The notes below the pieces were generated by a model, which was not told the origin of the DNA, ran no database searches, and was given only the letters and a program-made list of their open reading frames with translations. Below, piece by piece: positions 6,650 through 15,095 of a stretch of DNA of 64,000 bases. This DNA comes from Microbacterium aurum. Its GTDB lineage: Bacteria; Actinomycetota; Actinomycetes; Actinomycetales; Microbacteriaceae. The translations under genes and the position numbers were made by a program. The stretch lies in contig NZ_JAFBCQ010000001.1 of NCBI RefSeq assembly GCF_016907815.1, positions 1 through 64,000 on the forward strand, in the 5' to 3' direction. The first letter of the stretch is position 1. Each line of letters begins with the position of its first letter.

Positions 6650-9157
6650 TCAGGCGCGGGCGTCGATGACGGGGGCGAGCGCGAGGACCAGCCCCAGCAC
6701 GTTGCGGGCGCCCCGCTGCAGTTCCCCGCGCGTGAGCCCGTCCGTCCGGGCGAGCGAGGCGAGGATCGAGTCGTCGGCGTAGGCCTGGGGGCCGGCATCC
6801 GTCTTCACGCCGCCGGGCATGAGCACATCGACCTGCGCCCGGACGCGGTAGGCGTTGTCGGCGAGGTCCGGGAAATCGGGGTCGACGGCATCCTCCATCC
6901 ACCAGTCGGTGATGACGCAGCCGGTGTAGCCCCACTCGCCCCGCAGGATCGTCGTGACGAGGTCGTGGTGGTAGTGCGCCCACACGCCGTTGATCTTGTT
7001 GTACGAGGTCATGAGCGTGCGGGGCGCCGCCTCGCGCACGCAGATCTCGAAGCCGCGCAGGTAGATCTCCCGCAGCGCGCGCTCCGACACGCGGGAGTCG
7101 TGGCGGGTGCGGTTGGTCTCCTGATTGTTCGCCGCGAAGTGCTTCGGGCAGGCCGACACCCCCGCCGACTGCACTCCCGCGACGACCGCCGCGCCCATCC
7201 GCCCGGTGACCAGTGGATCCTCGGAGTAGTACTCGAAGTTGCGACCGCACAGCGGGTCGCGGTGGATGTTCATGCCGGGGCTCAGCAGCACGTCGGAGCC
7301 CTTGCGCACCATCTCCTGGCCGTGCAGCGCCGCGAGCTCGCGCACCAGCGGGGCGTTCCACGTCGAGGCGAGCGCGGTGCCCGACGGCAACAGCGAGGCG
7401 TACGACGCGAGCCGCAGTCCGCTCGGCCCGTCGGTCGTCGTGATCGGCCGCACGCCCTTCTCGCGCAGCGACTCGGAGACGCCGCCCAGCACACCGGCAT
7501 TGCCGGGAGCCCCCAGCGGGCTGTGCATCGTGACGTCGCCGCGGGCGAGCAGCGCCAGCTCGTCGTCAGAGAGCTGCGCGATGAACGCGTCGAGCGTCGC
7601 GTCGCCGGTGGCGACGTTGTCCAGACGGATGCCGCGGTCACCGGTCGGGGCGATCTCGGCGGGCAGGGCGTCGAGGACGCGGGCGCGCCGGGAGACCGTG
7701 CGGGTGGGCACGTCCTCCCACGCCGGCATGGGGCGGCCCGCTCCGTCGCGGCCGCGGGTCATGCGAGCGAAGGCGTGCGCGGGGTCGACGGCAGCTGCCT
7801 CGCTGAGCTGACGGACGACCCGCAGGCGGTCGACGCGGCGCACGGCGACCTCGGTCGCGGTGCGCACGTCCGTGCCGACGAAGACGGGGTACGCACCCGG
7901 TTCGAGCACGTATGCGCTGCGATGACCGGTCACCCCGCCGTCGTCATACGACGCGAGGTCGCGGAGGTCGAAAGTCAGCTCCAGCCGGGCGATCTCGCCG
8001 GGGGCCAGCAGCGGCGTCTTCGCGAAGGCGGCGAGCCGGCGCGCGGGCTGGGCGAGCAGACCCTCGGGCGCACCGACGTAGACCTGCACGACCTCCTTGC
8101 TGGCGTGCTCGGCACCGGTGTTGCGCACGTCGACGAGGATGCGGACGATCTCGGCATCCGCCCCGCCCGCGTCGCCCGCCTCGCCCCGGCGACCGGCACC
8201 GTCCGAAACCTCGGCGACCTCGACCGCGAAGGTCGTGTACCCGAGGCCGAAGCCGAAGGGGAATTGGACGCGCTCGGGGGCGAACGTCTCGAAGTAGCGG
8301 TAGCCGACGAAGACGTCCTCGGCGTAGACGCCGACGTCGGGATCGCCGAAGTTGCCGGCGCTCGGATAGTCGTCGTAGCGCCACGCGATCGTGTCGGTGA
8401 GGCGCCCGCTCGGCGCGATCTCTCCGGCGAGGACGGCGGCGACGGCGCGGCCGCCCTCCATGCCGCCCTGCCACGCGTACAGCACGCCGCCGATGCGGTC
8501 TCCGTAGTCGGCGAGCCAGCCGAGGTCCATGACGTTGCCGGCGTCGACGACGACGACCGTGCGGGCGAAGGCGGCGGTGACGGCGTCCAGCATGGCGCGC
8601 TCGTCGGCGGTGAGGAAGTAGCTCCCCGGCGTCAGCGTGCTCTCGCGCGCCTCTCCGGCGGCCCGCCCGATAACCACGACGGCCGTGTCGGCGCGCGTCG
8701 CGGCATCCGTCGCGACAGCGGGATCCAGCGGCATCTCCGGGAAGTGGTGCGGCCAGTTGCCCCACGTGCCGTCGAAGCTCGGCCGATGCGCCGCGCACCA
8801 CTGCCGGTACTGCTCGGCGACCACCTCGTCGACGGCGACACCCGCGTCGCGCAGCCCCGCGGTGAGATTCCAGACATAGGGGACCTTCACGTCCCCGCCC
8901 GAGCCGTAGCCGACCGCGAACCAGTCGTACTGCACCCGGCCGAACACCGCCGTCGGACGGTCTCCGAGCGGCAGGATGCCGTCGTCGTTGCGCAGCAGCA
9001 CCACGCCCTCCGCCGCGGCCTGGCGGGCGAGGGCGGCGAGCGCCGGGTCGAGGGTGGGATCGGCGTCCTGCAGGATGCTGGAGATCTGCGCGACCGATTC
9101 GACCGGCGGCAGCGCGTGGGACCGGTCACCGGACTCGATGGCGGCGGGCTGGGGCAT
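6650..9157 (-). CDS. Glycoside hydrolase family 3 protein with permuted domain order
   Basis: This 835-residue cytoplasmic glycosidase (no signal peptide) is probably a beta-glucosidase or related exo-glycosidase. Domains run in reverse of the usual GH3 order: the alpha/beta C-terminal domain first (residues about 35-300), then a fibronectin-III-like domain (about 310-430), then the TIM-barrel domain (about 530-820). The barrel carries TTDGPSGLR, the substrate-binding KHFAANNQE and the nucleophile Asp in ITDWW (about D751). Permuted GH3 enzymes of this kind are known from rumen bacteria and actinobacteria. An SD-like GAGG precedes the ATG at 9157. A perfect CebR-type operator lies 26 bp upstream, suggesting repression relieved by cello-oligosaccharide-like sugars. 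Confidence 0.92.
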   Translation of the reverse strand: MPQPAAIESGDRSHALPPVESVAQISSILQDADPTLDPALAALARQAAAEGVVLLRNDDGILPLGDRPTAVFGRVQYDWFAVGYGSGGDVKVPYVWNLTAGLRDAGVAVDEVVAEQYRQWCAAHRPSFDGTWGNWPHHFPEMPLDPAVATDAATRADTAVVVIGRAAGEARESTLTPGSYFLTADERAMLDAVTAAFARTVVVVDAGNVMDLGWLADYGDRIGGVLYAWQGGMEGGRAVAAVLAGEIAPSGRLTDTIAWRYDDYPSAGNFGDPDVGVYAEDVFVGYRYFETFAPERVQFPFGFGLGYTTFAVEVAEVSDGAGRRGEAGDAGGADAEIVRILVDVRNTGAEHASKEVVQVYVGAPEGLLAQPARRLAAFAKTPLLAPGEIARLELTFDLRDLASYDDGGVTGHRSAYVLEPGAYPVFVGTDVRTATEVAVRRVDRLRVVRQLSEAAAVDPAHAFARMTRGRDGAGRPMPAWEDVPTRTVSRRARVLDALPAEIAPTGDRGIRLDNVATGDATLDAFIAQLSDDELALLARGDVTMHSPLGAPGNAGVLGGVSESLREKGVRPITTTDGPSGLRLASYASLLPSGTALASTWNAPLVRELAALHGQEMVRKGSDVLLSPGMNIHRDPLCGRNFEYYSEDPLVTGRMGAAVVAGVQSAGVSACPKHFAANNQETNRTRHDSRVSERALREIYLRGFEICVREAAPRTLMTSYNKINGVWAHYHHDLVTTILRGEWGYTGCVITDWWMEDAVDPDFPDLADNAYRVRAQVDVLMPGGVKTDAGPQAYADDSILASLARTDGLTRGELQRGARNVLGLVLALAPVIDARA

Positions 9158-9182
9158 GGAGCACCTCGGGGGTCGTGACGAA

Positions 9183-9196
9183 TGGGAGCGCTCCCA
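9183..9196. promoter_or_regulatory. Perfect 14-bp LacI-family (CebR-type) operator
   Basis: TGGGAGCGCTCCCA is a perfect palindrome and equals the operator described for CebR, the cello-oligosaccharide-responsive LacI-family repressor of Streptomyces. It sits 26 bp upstream of the GH3 start and overlaps a possible -10 (TACTGT on the minus strand, 9201-9196), where a repressor would block transcription. The regulator gene itself is not in the window. Confidence 0.8.
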
Positions 9197-9279
9197 CAGT
9201 AGCGCACGATGCCGCGTGCGAGGTGGAGTGCGCGGCGGCGAGCATGCGGCGGCGCGGGCGGCGAGTGCGACACTGGAGC

Positions 9280-9795
9280 ATGCGGATCATGCTGAAGCTC
9301 GTGCTCGACTGCGACGCCGACGCCGCGTGGCGCGCACTGCACTCCCCCCGCGCGATCGCGGAGCTCTACGGCCCGCTCGTCGACATGGCGCCGATGGACG
9401 CCGCGGGCCTGCCCACCCGGCTGGCCCCGGGCGTCGACGTACCGGTCGCGCTGCGGCTGGCCGGTGCGGTGCCGCTCGGTCAGCAGCTCATCCACATCAG
9501 CGAGCGCTCCGCCCGCGACGAGCGCGGGCCGGTGCGGATCCTCCGCGACAGCGGCATCCCGCTCACCGGCCCGCTGTCCGCACTCGACGTCTGGGACCAC
9601 CAGATGGCGGTCTCCCCCGCGCCGGGCGACGACGGCAAGACCCTGTGGCGGGACCGGCTCGTCATCGGCGGTGCCGCGGCTCCCGCGCTGTGGCCCATGC
9701 TGTGGGCGACGTGGCAGTGGCGCGGCGCGCGGCTGCGCGCCCTCGCGCCCACCTGGGCGCACGACCCGGCATCCGCCCCGGCCGATCCGGCCTGA
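9280..9795 (+). CDS. Hypothetical protein, possibly SRPBCC-like
   Basis: The 171-residue protein begins MRIMLKLVLDCDADAAWRAL, a pattern typical of START/SRPBCC lipid-binding folds (beta strand, then an 'AW..l.sP..i..l' helix). Strand-like segments with WDHQMAVSP and LWRDRLVIGG and a C-terminal aromatic helix (LWPMLWATWQWRGARLRAL) follow. No catalytic motif is visible. I chose the ATG at 9280 (GGAG just upstream); the ATG at 9289 is equally possible. It is divergent from the GH3 gene and shares its control region, but no functional link is evident. Confidence 0.65.
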   Translation: MRIMLKLVLDCDADAAWRALHSPRAIAELYGPLVDMAPMDAAGLPTRLAPGVDVPVALRLAGAVPLGQQLIHISERSARDERGPVRILRDSGIPLTGPLSALDVWDHQMAVSPAPGDDGKTLWRDRLVIGGAAAPALWPMLWATWQWRGARLRALAPTWAHDPASAPADPA

Positions 9796-9835
9796 CGCGA
9801 GGTGGGGCTGGGCGCACGCGGCCGCCGCGGTACTG

Positions 9836-11317
9836 CTACTCCGCGAGGGCCTCGACCGCGGTGACGCGGGTCGCGAGCCGAGTCGGGACCACCGTGGCCA
9901 CGGCGGTGAGCAGCGCGGTGGCGACGACTACTACGAGCACCGGCAGCCACGGGATCGCCGGGGCGACGAGCGTCGGAGACGACCACGCGGGCGGCACCGA
10001 CACCGAGCCGAGCAGAGACTGCGCCGCGACCCAGCCGTAGACGACCCCGAGCACGAGCCCGAACAGCAGCGCCGTGATCGTGACGTGGACGGCCTCGAGC
10101 AGCACGACGCGGCGCACCTGCGCGGAGGTCAGGCCGAGCGCGCGCAGCAGCCCCAGCTCGCGCCGCCGCTGGACGATCCCGATCGTCAGGAGGTTCACGA
10201 GGCCGACGCCGGCGATGACCGCCGACACCGCGACGAGCCCCATCATGATGGCGGCGAAGGTATCCATGACCCGCATCATCTCCGCCGGCGGCTCGCCGCC
10301 GGCGGAGGCCGTCATGACGGCCTTGACCGACTCGTTCGCGACGGCGAACATGACGACGAGGGTGACGCCCATGACGACGCCGATCGCCATGCGGCTGGCG
10401 CGTTCCGGGTAGCGCAGCGCGTTCTCGGCCGCGAGTCGCGCCGGCGCGGAGCGTCCGAACAGCCGGCCGGTCAGCCGCAGCAGCGGCGGCATGATGAGCA
10501 CCGCACCGAGCGCGAGGCCGGTGAACGAGAGGATGCCGCCGACGAACGCCACCACGACGCCGAGCGGGTTCAGCATCCCGACCACGACGCCGAGCGCGAG
10601 AAGCGCGGCACCGGCGACGAACAGCGCCACTGCGGCGACGTTGCGCCCGCGGGACGCGGCCGCCTCGTCATGCCGACGGGGCGTCGAGCCCGCAATCGCC
10701 TGCAGCGGCGTCACCGACAGCACGCGGCGCGACCCGCTCCACGCGCCCGCCCACGTCGTCAGCGCGACGACCGCCGCGGGGAGCACGAGGACGGGCTGCA
10801 GGATGTCGTAGGCGACGTCGAGGCCGAGCGCGTTCCCACCCCACCACAGCAGCAGCGCGGCCGCCGCGACACCCGCGACGAGGCCGACCGCGGCGCCGAG
10901 CGTGCCGACGATGAGGCCCTGCCGGGCGACCTCACCCCGCTGCGATCGCGCCGACGCGCCGATCAGGCGCATCAGCGCGATGCGGCGGACGCGGCCGGCC
11001 ACGATCGTCGCGAAGGTGTTGGCCGTCACGATCGCGGCGACGTAGATCGCGACGCCGACGAGCAGCACGCTCAGGATGCCGAGGACCACCGTCACCGTCT
11101 CGCCACCGCCGAGATAGGGATCGGCATCCACCCACGCCGCGATGTATCCGGTCGCGCTCAGCAGCAGGACGCCGAAGGCGGCCGAGATCGCCGACACGAG
11201 GATCGTCGCGCCCATCCCGCGCTCGCGCAGCCACGCCGCGGACCGGGTGCGCCGCGGCATCCGGGTCGCCGTCTCCGATGTCGTCTCCGGCGTCGCCGGC
11301 GTCGCGACGGCGGTCAT
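9836..11317 (-). CDS. ABC transporter permease, FtsX/MacB type
   Basis: The 493-residue membrane protein has paired FtsX-like permease domains. The first lies at about residues 35-130 with RVRRIALMRLIGAS, and the second is C-terminal with QRRRELGLLRALGLTSAQVRRVV. Several hydrophobic segments lie between them. Partnered with the ATPase gene immediately upstream (ATGA overlap at 11314-11317), it should form a MacB/LolCDE-like mechanotransmission exporter. In Gram-positive actinobacteria such pairs often confer peptide-antibiotic resistance or act in envelope homeostasis. The two-component system upstream on the same strand could regulate it, a common pairing in Firmicutes and Actinobacteria; that link is inferred. 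Confidence 0.9.
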   Translation of the reverse strand: MTAVATPATPETTSETATRMPRRTRSAAWLRERGMGATILVSAISAAFGVLLLSATGYIAAWVDADPYLGGGETVTVVLGILSVLLVGVAIYVAAIVTANTFATIVAGRVRRIALMRLIGASARSQRGEVARQGLIVGTLGAAVGLVAGVAAAALLLWWGGNALGLDVAYDILQPVLVLPAAVVALTTWAGAWSGSRRVLSVTPLQAIAGSTPRRHDEAAASRGRNVAAVALFVAGAALLALGVVVGMLNPLGVVVAFVGGILSFTGLALGAVLIMPPLLRLTGRLFGRSAPARLAAENALRYPERASRMAIGVVMGVTLVVMFAVANESVKAVMTASAGGEPPAEMMRVMDTFAAIMMGLVAVSAVIAGVGLVNLLTIGIVQRRRELGLLRALGLTSAQVRRVVLLEAVHVTITALLFGLVLGVVYGWVAAQSLLGSVSVPPAWSSPTLVAPAIPWLPVLVVVVATALLTAVATVVPTRLATRVTAVEALAE

Positions 11318-12075
11318 GCCGCCACCTCCGCGGCGAGCATGAAGGCCGAGACCTGTTCGGCGCTCTGGCGCGGCTTGTCGGCGACGACGCGACCGTCGCC
11401 GAGGAACAGGACGCGGTCGGCGTGGCTCGCGGCGACCGGATCGTGGGTCACCATCGCTATCGACTGCCCGTGCTGACGGCTGGCGGCGGCCAGCAGGGCG
11501 AGCACCTCACGGCCGGAGCGGGAGTCGAGGTTGCCGGTGGGCTCGTCGGCGAAGACGAGGTCTGGCGCCGTCGCCAGGGCGCGGGCGATCGCGACGCGCT
11601 GCTGCTGGCCGCCGGAGAGCTCGTGCGGGCGGTGCCGCAGCCGCGGCCGCAGGCCGAGGGAGTCGATGAGGCCGTCGATGCGCGCACGCTCCAGCGCGCT
11701 CGGGGTGCGACCGTCGAGGTCGAACGGCAGCAGGATGTTGCCGAGCGCGTCGAGGGTCGGCACGAGGTTGAACGCCTGGAAGACGAAGCCGACGCGGCGT
11801 CGCCGTAGGATCGTCAGCTCGAGGTCGGACAGGCCGGTGATCTCGGTGTCGCCGATCCAGGCGCGGCCGCTGGTCGGCGCATCCAGGCCCGCCATGATGT
11901 GCATGAGGGTGGATTTGCCCGACCCCGACGGCCCCATGATCGCGGTGAACTCCCCGCGGCGGATGCCGACGGTGACGTCGTCGAGCGCCCGCACCCCGGT
12001 CTCGCCCGCGCCGTACGTCTTGCTGAGGCCCTGCACCCGCGCCGCGAGGCCGAGCTCTGTCGTCGTGATCTCCAT
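11314..12075 (-). CDS. ABC transporter ATP-binding protein (MacB/LolD type)
   Basis: This is a 253-residue ATPase with all expected motifs: Walker [10 protein letters not shown] (residues 48-56), Q-loop in VFQAFNLVP, signature LSGGQQQR, Walker [12 protein letters not shown] and the H-loop VTHD. The TGNLDS and [15 protein letters not shown] features are typical of the MacB/LolD/FtsE subgroup that energises FtsX-type permeases. The ATG at 12075 was preferred over an Arg/Gly-rich upstream extension. It is translationally coupled to the permease gene. Confidence 0.93.
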   Translation of the reverse strand: MEITTTELGLAARVQGLSKTYGAGETGVRALDDVTVGIRRGEFTAIMGPSGSGKSTLMHIMAGLDAPTSGRAWIGDTEITGLSDLELTILRRRRVGFVFQAFNLVPTLDALGNILLPFDLDGRTPSALERARIDGLIDSLGLRPRLRHRPHELSGGQQQRVAIARALATAPDLVFADEPTGNLDSRSGREVLALLAAASRQHGQSIAMVTHDPVAASHADRVLFLGDGRVVADKPRQSAEQVSAFMLAAEVAA

Positions 12076-12260
12076 GCCGTCGACGCTACGGAGGGCGCGG
12101 CGCCGGCCGCGTCCGCCGCGGGTCGCGCCCGCGTACATCGCGAGGATGATCCGCCCGGTGCGGTCGGCCGGCCGTCGCCGGCCACGGTCTGCCGGCCGCG
12201 GTCGGCCGGTCGCTCGGCCTGGTCGCCCACCCCGTCCCGCGTCACCCCGTCCCGCCGTCG

Positions 12261-12328
12261 CGAAAGCAGGCTGAACCGGCTCATCGGGGCGTGCGGCGGC
12301 CGGTTTCGGTCGATTCGCCCTGCTTTCG
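12261..12328. repeat. CGAAAGCAGG inverted repeat, copy 1
   Basis: CGAAAGCAGG (12261-12270) and CCTGCTTTCG (12319-12328) are perfect arms that continue imperfectly inward (CTGAACCGG against CGATTCGC). Related copies occur at 27604, 35481 and 35679. The surrounding 12076-12391 stretch holds no gene I can support; it also contains several short GGTCGGCCGG-like repeats at about 12160-12215 and must carry the promoter of the ABC pair. Confidence 0.8.
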
Positions 12329-12391
12329 AGACACGCTGGACGGGGGACGGCGCGGACGGGGCCGCCGAGACGGCGGCGGGCCGGGGCGGGG

Positions 12392-13051
12392 TCAGGCCAG
12401 GCCGTGCTCGAAGGCGAAGACGACGAGCTGGACGCGGTCGCGCAGGGCGAGCTTGGCGAGGATCCGGCTGATGTGCGTCTTCACGGTCGCTTCGGAGAGG
12501 AACTCGCGCTGCGCGATCTCCGCGTTCGACAGTCCGCGGGCGGCGAGCGCGAAGATCTCCCGCTCACGGTCGGTCAGCTCCTCGAACGCCGGGGGCGCGG
12601 GGCGCACCGCCGGTGCGGCGAAGTGGGCGAACAGGTCGCGGGTGGCGGATGCCGCGATGACGGCCGACCCGGCGTGGACCGTGCGGATCGCGGCCAGCAG
12701 GAACTCCGGATCGGCGTCCTTCAACAGGAACCCGCTCGCCCCCTGCCGGATCGCGCGCGCGGCGGCCTCATCGAGGTCGAACGTCGTCAGCATGACAACG
12801 CGCGGCGGGGTGTCGGCGAACGACGTGTCGGCGAGCAGCTCGGCGGTCGCGGTGAGGCCGTCCATCACCGGCATCCGGATGTCCATCAGGACCACGTCGG
12901 GACGGGTGGCGCGAATCACCCGCAGCGCCTCGGCGCCGTCACCGGCCTCGCCGACGACCTCGAGATCGGGCTGCGAGGCGACGACCATCCGGATGCCGGC
13001 GCGGAACAGCGCCTGATCGTCCACCAGAACGACGCGGATCGGCACGCTCAC
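12392..13051 (-). CDS. NarL/LuxR-family response regulator
   Basis: The 219-residue protein has a receiver domain (residues about 5-120) with acidic pocket D11/D12, phosphoacceptor D57 in VLMDIRMP, conserved T in MLTTF and K in FLLKD. A LuxR-type HTH follows (about 155-215) with LTDREREIFALAARGLSNAEIA and SEATVKTHISRILAKL. It overlaps the upstream histidine kinase gene by 4 bp, forming a standard NarL-type pair. The adjacent ABC exporter is a plausible target. Confidence 0.95.
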   Translation of the reverse strand: MSVPIRVVLVDDQALFRAGIRMVVASQPDLEVVGEAGDGAEALRVIRATRPDVVLMDIRMPVMDGLTATAELLADTSFADTPPRVVMLTTFDLDEAAARAIRQGASGFLLKDADPEFLLAAIRTVHAGSAVIAASATRDLFAHFAAPAVRPAPPAFEELTDREREIFALAARGLSNAEIAQREFLSEATVKTHISRILAKLALRDRVQLVVFAFEHGLA

Positions 13052-14229
13052 TCGCCGCCGCCGATCGGGAGCGTGGCGCGGACGACGAAGTCGCCGCCCT
13101 CGCGACCGGCGTCGAGTGCGCCGCCGACGAGCTGCGCACGCTCCCGCATGCCGATCACGCCGTGCCCGCGGGGCGCCTCACCCTCACCGGCGGGTGTCCC
13201 CGACGCTGGGGCGCCGGGCGCCGTGGTCTCGTTGCGCACGCTCAACTCCACCCGGTCAGCATGCCACGCCAGCGCGATGTCGACGGGCGCGCCGGCGCCG
13301 TGCCGGAGCGCATTGGTGAGCGCCTCCTGCAGGATCCGATAGACCGCGAGCTGCACCCCGGTCGGGACCTCGACCGCCGGCGCCGGATCGACGTCGACCC
13401 GCAGCGCGATGCCCGCCGCGCGCACCTGGGCATACAGCTGTTCGAGGTCGGCGAGCGTGGGCTGCGGGCCGTCGGCCTGCCGGTGTCGCAGCTGCGCGAG
13501 CAGCATGCGCACGTCGGAGAGCGCGGCCCGCGCGGTCGTGGAGATGGTGCCGAGGGCGGATGCCGCGGCATCCGGATCGGACGCACTGGCGTAGCGGGCT
13601 CCGTCGGCCTGCGCGATCACGACCGCGAGGGAGTGCGCGACGACGTCGTGCATGTCCCGGGCGATCCGCGTGCGCTCGGACTCCGCCGCCGCCTCGGCCT
13701 CGGCGACCTCCTGGGCGCGCCGGTTCTCGCGGGCCCGGATGCCGGTGCGCACGAGCGCGCCGACCGTCCAGGCCAGTCCCAGGCCGAACATCGCGGCGAG
13801 GGCGACGGCGAGGGCCGTCGTGATCGTCGAGGCGCTGAGACCGGCATCCGTCAGCGGAGCGAACAGGTAGATCGTGATGACGAGCGCGCCGACGAACGTC
13901 GACGCGAGCCCTGCCCAGAAGGTACGGCGACTGCCGTAGGCGGCCGTGGCGTACAGCACCCCGAAGACGGCGATGTCCGCGGTGCTCGGCGGGCGCGCCA
14001 TCGCCATCTGCACGATCGCGCCGACCCAGGCGACCGTCAACGCGAGCCCGGGCGCGGCCCGGCGCAGCGCGAGCGCGCCGCCCATCAGCAGGGCGACCAG
14101 CACGGTCCCGAGCGCGTTGTTGTCGTAGAAGCGGCCGATCGACAGGTCGAAGGGGAGGGCGACAAGCGCGAACAGTCCCGCCACGACGATGTCGATGACG
14201 AGCTGCGTGCGGGTCAGCCGGCGGAACAC
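13048..14229 (-). CDS. Sensor histidine kinase (HPK7/NarX-DesK type)
   Basis: This 393-residue kinase has six hydrophobic segments in residues 10-160, then the HisKA_3 dimerisation helix with phospho-His at about 194 (RDMHDVVAHSLAVV), then a HATPase_c domain with an N-box (LQEALTNALRHG), a short acidic stretch and GHGVIGMRERA. The start is a GTG at 14229. No extracellular sensing domain is evident, so the signal is probably perceived within the membrane, as in DesK and bacitracin-type sensors. It is cotranscribed with the response regulator gene. Confidence 0.93.
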   Translation of the reverse strand: MFRRLTRTQLVIDIVVAGLFALVALPFDLSIGRFYDNNALGTVLVALLMGGALALRRAAPGLALTVAWVGAIVQMAMARPPSTADIAVFGVLYATAAYGSRRTFWAGLASTFVGALVITIYLFAPLTDAGLSASTITTALAVALAAMFGLGLAWTVGALVRTGIRARENRRAQEVAEAEAAAESERTRIARDMHDVVAHSLAVVIAQADGARYASASDPDAAASALGTISTTARAALSDVRMLLAQLRHRQADGPQPTLADLEQLYAQVRAAGIALRVDVDPAPAVEVPTGVQLAVYRILQEALTNALRHGAGAPVDIALAWHADRVELSVRNETTAPGAPASGTPAGEGEAPRGHGVIGMRERAQLVGGALDAGREGGDFVVRATLPIGGGE

Positions 14230-14280
14230 GCTTCGACGCTACGCGACCGGGCGTGGGGCGGCATCCACCGCGAGATGTAT

Positions 14281-14560
14281 CCGCGAGGTCGCCGCTCCGG
14301 CCGCGAGGTCGCCGCTTCGCCCGCGAGGTCGCCGCTTCGCCCGCGAGGTCGTCCCTCCGGCCGCGAGGTCGCCGTGTCCTCCACGAAGTCGCCGCTTCAT
14401 CCACGAGGTCGTCCCTCCGGCCGCGAGGTCGCCGCGGCGACCTCGGCACCAAACCGGCGACCTCGGCACCAAACCGGCGACCTCGGCACCAAACCGGCGA
14501 CCTCGGCACCAAACCGGCAACCTCGGCGCGCAACCGGCGACCTCGGCGGCGGATGCGGCG
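14281..14560. repeat. 14-unit 20-bp repeat array: 8 direct units then 6 inverted units
   Basis: Eight units of exactly 20 bp, consensus CCGCGAGGTCGCCGCTTCGC, run from 14281 to 14440. Six units of exactly 20 bp, consensus CCTCGGCACCAAACCGGCGA, follow from 14441 to 14560. The shared core CGAGGTCGCC in the first block is inverted (GGCGACCTCG) in the second, and the blocks meet in a perfect 22-bp palindrome at about 14423-14444. Some units are degenerate (14341, 14361, 14381, 14401, 14521, 14541). There are no unique spacers, so it is not CRISPR. It fills the gap (14230-14575) between the lrp stop and the histidine kinase start, on a strand where both genes are read leftward. Confidence 0.9.
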
Positions 14561-14575
14561 AGATGGGGTCGGTGG

Positions 14576-15025
14576 TCAGGCCGCGGGGACGACGGGGCGG
14601 TGCTCGTAGAAGGTCTGCAGGACCACGGTCGTGCGGGTGCGGACGTTCGCGGCGAGGCGGATGTCGCGCACGAGGTCCTCCAGCGCGCGCGGCGAGGCGA
14701 CTCGGGCCAGCAGCATGTACGCCGCGTCGCCGGCGATCGAGTGGCACGCCTCGATCGCATCGAGGTGCTCGAGCAACTCGGGGGCGTTGTCGGGCTGCGC
14801 GGGGTCGAGCGGGGTGATCTCGATGAACGCCGCCAAGGGGCGGCCGACCTGCTCCGGGTCGACGACGGCACGGTAGCCGACGATGACGCCGCGCGCCTCG
14901 AGGCGCCTGAGCCGAGCCTGCACGGCCGAAACCGACAGCCCCACCGCCGCCGAGAGGTCGGCGAGCGTGGCCCGCCCGTCGCGGGAGACCTCGGCGATGA
15001 TCCGCTGGTCGACAGCATCTTCCAT
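14576..15025 (-). CDS. Lrp/AsnC-family transcriptional regulator
   Basis: The 149-residue protein has an N-terminal HTH (residues about 5-50: DQRIIAEVSRDGRATLADLSAAVGLSVSAVQARLRRLEARG) and a C-terminal RAM/ASNC ligand domain (residues about 65-140) with VRDIRLAANVRTRTTVVL. It is divergent from the DUF6421 gene, with only 70 bp between starts containing a near-perfect dyad, so it probably regulates both itself and that gene in response to an amino acid. The nearby threonine aldolase makes an amino-acid ligand plausible but unproven. Confidence 0.93.
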   Translation of the reverse strand: MEDAVDQRIIAEVSRDGRATLADLSAAVGLSVSAVQARLRRLEARGVIVGYRAVVDPEQVGRPLAAFIEITPLDPAQPDNAPELLEHLDAIEACHSIAGDAAYMLLARVASPRALEDLVRDIRLAANVRTRTTVVLQTFYEHRPVVPAA

Positions 15026-15070
15026 ACATGGAAGAATATCGGACAGAAGACGGCGACGCCGTAAATATTC
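15018..15070. promoter_or_regulatory. Probable Lrp-type operator between divergent genes
   Basis: TCTTCCAT and ATGGAAGA (15018-15035) form a dyad with perfect 8-bp arms and a 2-base centre, overlapping the lrp start codon. A second pair, GGAAGAATAT (15030-15039) and AAATATTCC about 25 bp further on, repeats the half-site facing the DUF6421 gene. The stretch is unusually AT-rich for this genome, as expected for an Lrp-family site and promoter. Confidence 0.6.
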
Positions 15071-15095
15071 CTGTAATCGAGGATCGGAGGTTCAC

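Noticed and set aside
6965..9178. Long plus-strand open frame opposite the GH3 gene
   Set aside because: Antisense shadow; the GH3 frame carries all domain and catalytic signatures.
14281..14560. Possible CRISPR array
   Set aside because: Units are contiguous 20-bp repeats with no unique spacers, orientation flips midway, and no cas genes are present.
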